Part shown: positions 7,046-8,633 of the stretch, piece after piece
Numbering within the stretch: position 1 is the stretch's first letter
Layout of the letters: every line of letters begins with the position of its first letter
Made by a program: the position numbers and the translations under genes
The notes under the pieces: generated by a model
Told to the model about the DNA's origin: nothing
Databases searched by the model: none
What the model saw: only the letters and a program-made list of their open reading frames with translations
Source of the DNA: Pseudomonadota bacterium
GTDB lineage: Bacteria; Pseudomonadota; Gammaproteobacteria; Halothiobacillales; Halothiobacillaceae
Direction: 5' to 3'
DNA length: 8,633 nucleotides
Assembly (NCBI GenBank): GCA_021795795.1
Contig: JAJYPA010000340.1
Location: 1 to 8,633 of the forward strand

Positions 7046-7831
7046 ATGCGGTTGAAAATCTTTGGAACCATCGCCATTGCCTTGATGCTGGCCGCGCCTA
7101 CAGCGTGGGCCGAACCTAGTGTAGCGCAAGTCACGCAAGCGATACAGGCGGGTCGTTTGGATCAGGCGCAGAGCATGATGCGGGAGGTGCTGGTCGCGCA
7201 CCCGCAGTCCGCGGAGGCGCAGTATGTCGAGGCGCGGATTCTGGCGCGTCAGGGCCACTGGACCGACGCGGCAGCGGCCTTGCAGAAATCCGAGCAACTT
7301 GCACCCGGCATGCCCTTTGTGAAAGCGCAGGTGCTGACCTCTTTTAAGAAGTCGTTGCAGAGTCATGTGAATAAACCGGTCGGTAAAATCAGCAAAGCAA
7401 GTCACTGGAGTACAGTGCTGGCGTTTTTCCTGGGTCTCGTCGCATTCATTGCGCTGATATCCATGTTCTTGCGCCGCCGCCGCCAGCAGGCGAGCATGAT
7501 GTACCGTGGACAGCCTTCCGGGCCTTTCGGGGGGATGAACGGTTATGGTCCCATGAATCCCGGCGGTGCCATGGGCGGCATGCCGCAGCAGGGGGGTGGG
7601 CTGGGGTCCAGTCTGACCTCCGGGATTGCCACTGGTGTTGGGGTGGGCGCCGGACTGGCAGCCGGGCAGGCATTGGCCGGCAGTCTGTTTGGACACGGCA
7701 ATGAATCGGGTAATGCCGCCGGTGATAGCAGCAACAATGATCTGGGTTTGACGGACGACTCCTGGGGCAATGACCAGTTGGCGTCCAATGACGACTTCGG
7801 ACTGGATGACGGCGGCGACAGCTGGGGCTAA
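7046..7831 (+). CDS. Unrecognised exported protein: TPR-like helices, one membrane segment, Gly-rich stretch and acidic Trp tail
   Basis: I do not recognise a named family for this 261-residue protein. It starts with a clear signal peptide (MRLKIFGTIAIALMLAAPTAWA, probable cleavage after AWA at 22). Residues about 25-90 look like one or two tetratricopeptide-type helix pairs (AIQAGRLDQAQSMMREVLVAHPQSAEAQYVEARILARQG, then WTDAAAALQKSEQLAP). Residues about 121-142 form one membrane segment followed by RRRR, which suggests the TPR part is periplasmic and the C-terminal part cytoplasmic. A Gly/Met/Pro-rich linker (about 151-186) leads to a small-residue stretch (SGIATGVGVGAGLAAGQALAGSLFG, about 192-216) resembling a glycine zipper. 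The tail is acidic and repeats a DSWG element (238-241 and 258-261). The ATG at 7046 has GGAGG 5 bases upstream; the frame is open further upstream but without comparable signals. The gene stands alone, divergent from the efflux operon. A role in envelope assembly or quality control is speculation. Confidence 0.85.
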   Translation: MRLKIFGTIAIALMLAAPTAWAEPSVAQVTQAIQAGRLDQAQSMMREVLVAHPQSAEAQYVEARILARQGHWTDAAAALQKSEQLAPGMPFVKAQVLTSFKKSLQSHVNKPVGKISKASHWSTVLAFFLGLVAFIALISMFLRRRRQQASMMYRGQPSGPFGGMNGYGPMNPGGAMGGMPQQGGGLGSSLTSGIATGVGVGAGLAAGQALAGSLFGHGNESGNAAGDSSNNDLGLTDDSWGNDQLASNDDFGLDDGGDSWG

Positions 7832-7852
7832 GCCCGTTGCTTTGCGCAATCG

Positions 7853-7880
7853 AAGGGGCATCACTGCGATGCCCCTTTTT
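7853..7880 (+). terminator. Rho-independent terminator of the exported TPR-like gene
   Basis: A perfect 10-bp stem, aaggggcatc (7853-7862) with gatgcccctt (7868-7877), encloses a 5-base loop and is followed by a T-run (7876-7880). It lies about 20 bases after the stop of the plus-strand gene. Read from the minus strand it lacks a good T-run (only TTCG), so it would be a weaker stop for the converging yceF transcript. Confidence 0.88.
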
Positions 7881-7897
7881 AATGCCTTTTCAGGGGG

Positions 7898-8476
7898 TTA
7901 TGGTAGCGGGTAACCGAGTTTGCGCAACACCCGGCAGAGGGCAATCAGCGGCAAGCCCATCAATGCGTGGGGGTCTTCTCCTTCCATGCGCTTCACCAGA
8001 CTGATGCCCAGTCCTTCGGAGCGAAAACTTCCGGCGCAATCCAGTGGCTGGTCTCGCGCCACATAGCGCTCAATCTCCATTCTCGTTAGCGCGCGTAGGA
8101 CGATCCGATATGGCACCAGAAATATTTCGGTGCCGGATGCGGCGACGATGGCCATACCGTTGAGAAATTCGACAGCCTGACCCTGCATCCAGTCCAGTTG
8201 TTCCACGGCCCGTTCGGCATTCCCCGGTTTGCCGAGAATGCGGGTACCGCAGACCGCCATCTGGTCGGCGCCGATGACCACTGCCTGGGGATTGCGGCGC
8301 GCCACGACCTGCGCCTTGGCTTCTGCCAGCCGACAGACGAGGGCCTCTGGCGCCTCCTCCGGTAACGGGGTTTCATCGACCGCTGAAGCTTCCACGCGGA
8401 ACGGAATTTGCAGATGTTGCAACAATTCCTGGCGGTAAGGGCTGGTGGACGCGAGGATTAATTCTGGCAGAGACAC
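7898..8476 (-). CDS. yceF: Maf-family nucleotide pyrophosphatase, YceF subgroup (7-methyl-GTP pyrophosphatase)
   Basis: YceF proteins hydrolyse 7-methyl-GTP and related modified nucleotides to the monophosphate and pyrophosphate, probably keeping them out of nucleic acids. This 192-residue cytoplasmic protein matches the usual length. It shows the N-terminal Maf loop LILASTSPYRQELL (6-19) with Arg15, the VDETP motif (33-37), and VIGADQ with the likely catalytic Asp71. The YceF-type segment DCAGSFRSEGLGISLVKRMEGEDPHALMGLPLIALC (146-181) favours the YceF group over the dTTP/UTP-specific YhdE group. The start is a GTG at 8476, 7 bases after AAGGAGG. It lies 12 bases downstream of ppc, whose stop codon overlaps that ribosome binding site, so the two are probably co-transcribed and coupled. 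Its 3' end converges on the plus-strand gene. Confidence 0.95.
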   Translation of the reverse strand: MSLPELILASTSPYRQELLQHLQIPFRVEASAVDETPLPEEAPEALVCRLAEAKAQVVARRNPQAVVIGADQMAVCGTRILGKPGNAERAVEQLDWMQGQAVEFLNGMAIVAASGTEIFLVPYRIVLRALTRMEIERYVARDQPLDCAGSFRSEGLGISLVKRMEGEDPHALMGLPLIALCRVLRKLGYPLP

Positions 8477-8483
8477 GCACCTT

Positions 8484-8491
8484 CCTCCTTA
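8484..8491 (-). promoter_or_regulatory. yceF ribosome binding site overlapping the ppc stop codon
   Basis: The minus strand reads TAAGGAGG, in which TAA is the ppc stop and AAGGAGG is a near-perfect ribosome binding site 7 bases before the yceF GTG at 8476. This supports the GTG start and suggests that translation of the two genes is coupled. Confidence 0.75.
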
Positions 8492-8633
8492 CCCGGTGTT
8501 GCGCTGTCCGGCAGAAATAGCATTGATGGTGCGTAACAGAGGGTCCAGCCATATCTCGCGGAACTCGGGCGGTGCGTCATCATTGCGATAACGACGCAGC
8601 AAGGCGAGCTGAATATGGTTGAGTGGCTCCATG
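8489..8633 (-). CDS. ppc: Phosphoenolpyruvate carboxylase, C-terminal end only (5' part beyond window)
   Basis: The last 47 codons are visible: MEPLNHIQLALLRRYR..., ending ISAGQRNTG and TAA. The EPLN.(I/L)Q..LL.R pattern and the C-terminal (R/Q)NTG are hallmarks of phosphoenolpyruvate carboxylase, which carboxylates phosphoenolpyruvate with bicarbonate to oxaloacetate to replenish the TCA cycle. In the E. coli enzyme the Asn of this final NTG (Asn881) takes part in binding the inhibitor aspartate, and that residue is kept here. The rest of the enzyme, including its catalytic residues, lies beyond the right edge. yceF follows 12 bases downstream. Confidence 0.9.
   Translation of the reverse strand, partial: MEPLNHIQLALLRRYRNDDAPPEFREIWLDPLLRTINAISAGQRNTG

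Noticed and set aside
7001..7864. Minus-strand open frame of 287 codons
   Set aside because: It is antisense to the exported TPR-like gene, has a composition typical of a shadow frame (His, Arg, Gln and Pro runs), and runs into the terminator hairpin.

Overview
The window carries ordinary chromosomal genes of a gram-negative proteobacterium with moderately high GC. The gene set (phosphoenolpyruvate carboxylase, a YceF-type Maf phosphatase, FolD and a three-part RND efflux pump) and the style of the proteins suggest a gammaproteobacterium-like organism. An acidophilic autotroph such as Acidithiobacillus is my best guess, but nothing in the sequence proves it.

Layout from left to right. Positions 1-844 hold folD on the minus strand, complete except for its last few codons. 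Positions 845-1085 are intergenic, with an intrinsic terminator for the pump operon, a second terminator-like hairpin and a good sigma70-type promoter for folD. Positions 1086-6859 hold a minus-strand operon read in the order outer-membrane factor, periplasmic adaptor, RND pump. Positions 6860-7045 are a divergent intergenic region with a promoter and a 16-bp near-palindrome that looks like a repressor operator over the pump promoter. Positions 7046-7831 hold a plus-strand gene for an unrecognised exported protein: signal peptide, TPR-like helices, one membrane segment, glycine-rich stretch and acidic Trp-containing tail. It ends at a strong terminator (7853-7880). Positions 7898-8476 hold yceF on the minus strand, and 8489-8633 hold the last 47 codons of ppc, also on the minus strand and 12 bases upstream of yceF.

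How the genes work together. The three pump genes should form one tripartite machine spanning both membranes and exporting small toxic compounds. Its regulator is not in the window, but the operator-like palindrome predicts one, probably of the TetR/AcrR type. ppc and yceF are probably co-transcribed, with the ppc stop codon lying inside the yceF ribosome binding site. folD (one-carbon metabolism) appears to be an independent unit downstream of the pump terminator.

I see no mobile element, CRISPR array, tRNA or rRNA. The less ordinary items are a 16-codon mini-ORF linking the first two pump genes through overlapping ATGA junctions, the operator-like palindrome, the outer-membrane-factor-first gene order, the folD promoter embedded in terminator-like structure, and the multi-part exported protein at 7046-7831. 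I found no convincing evidence of a wholly new system.
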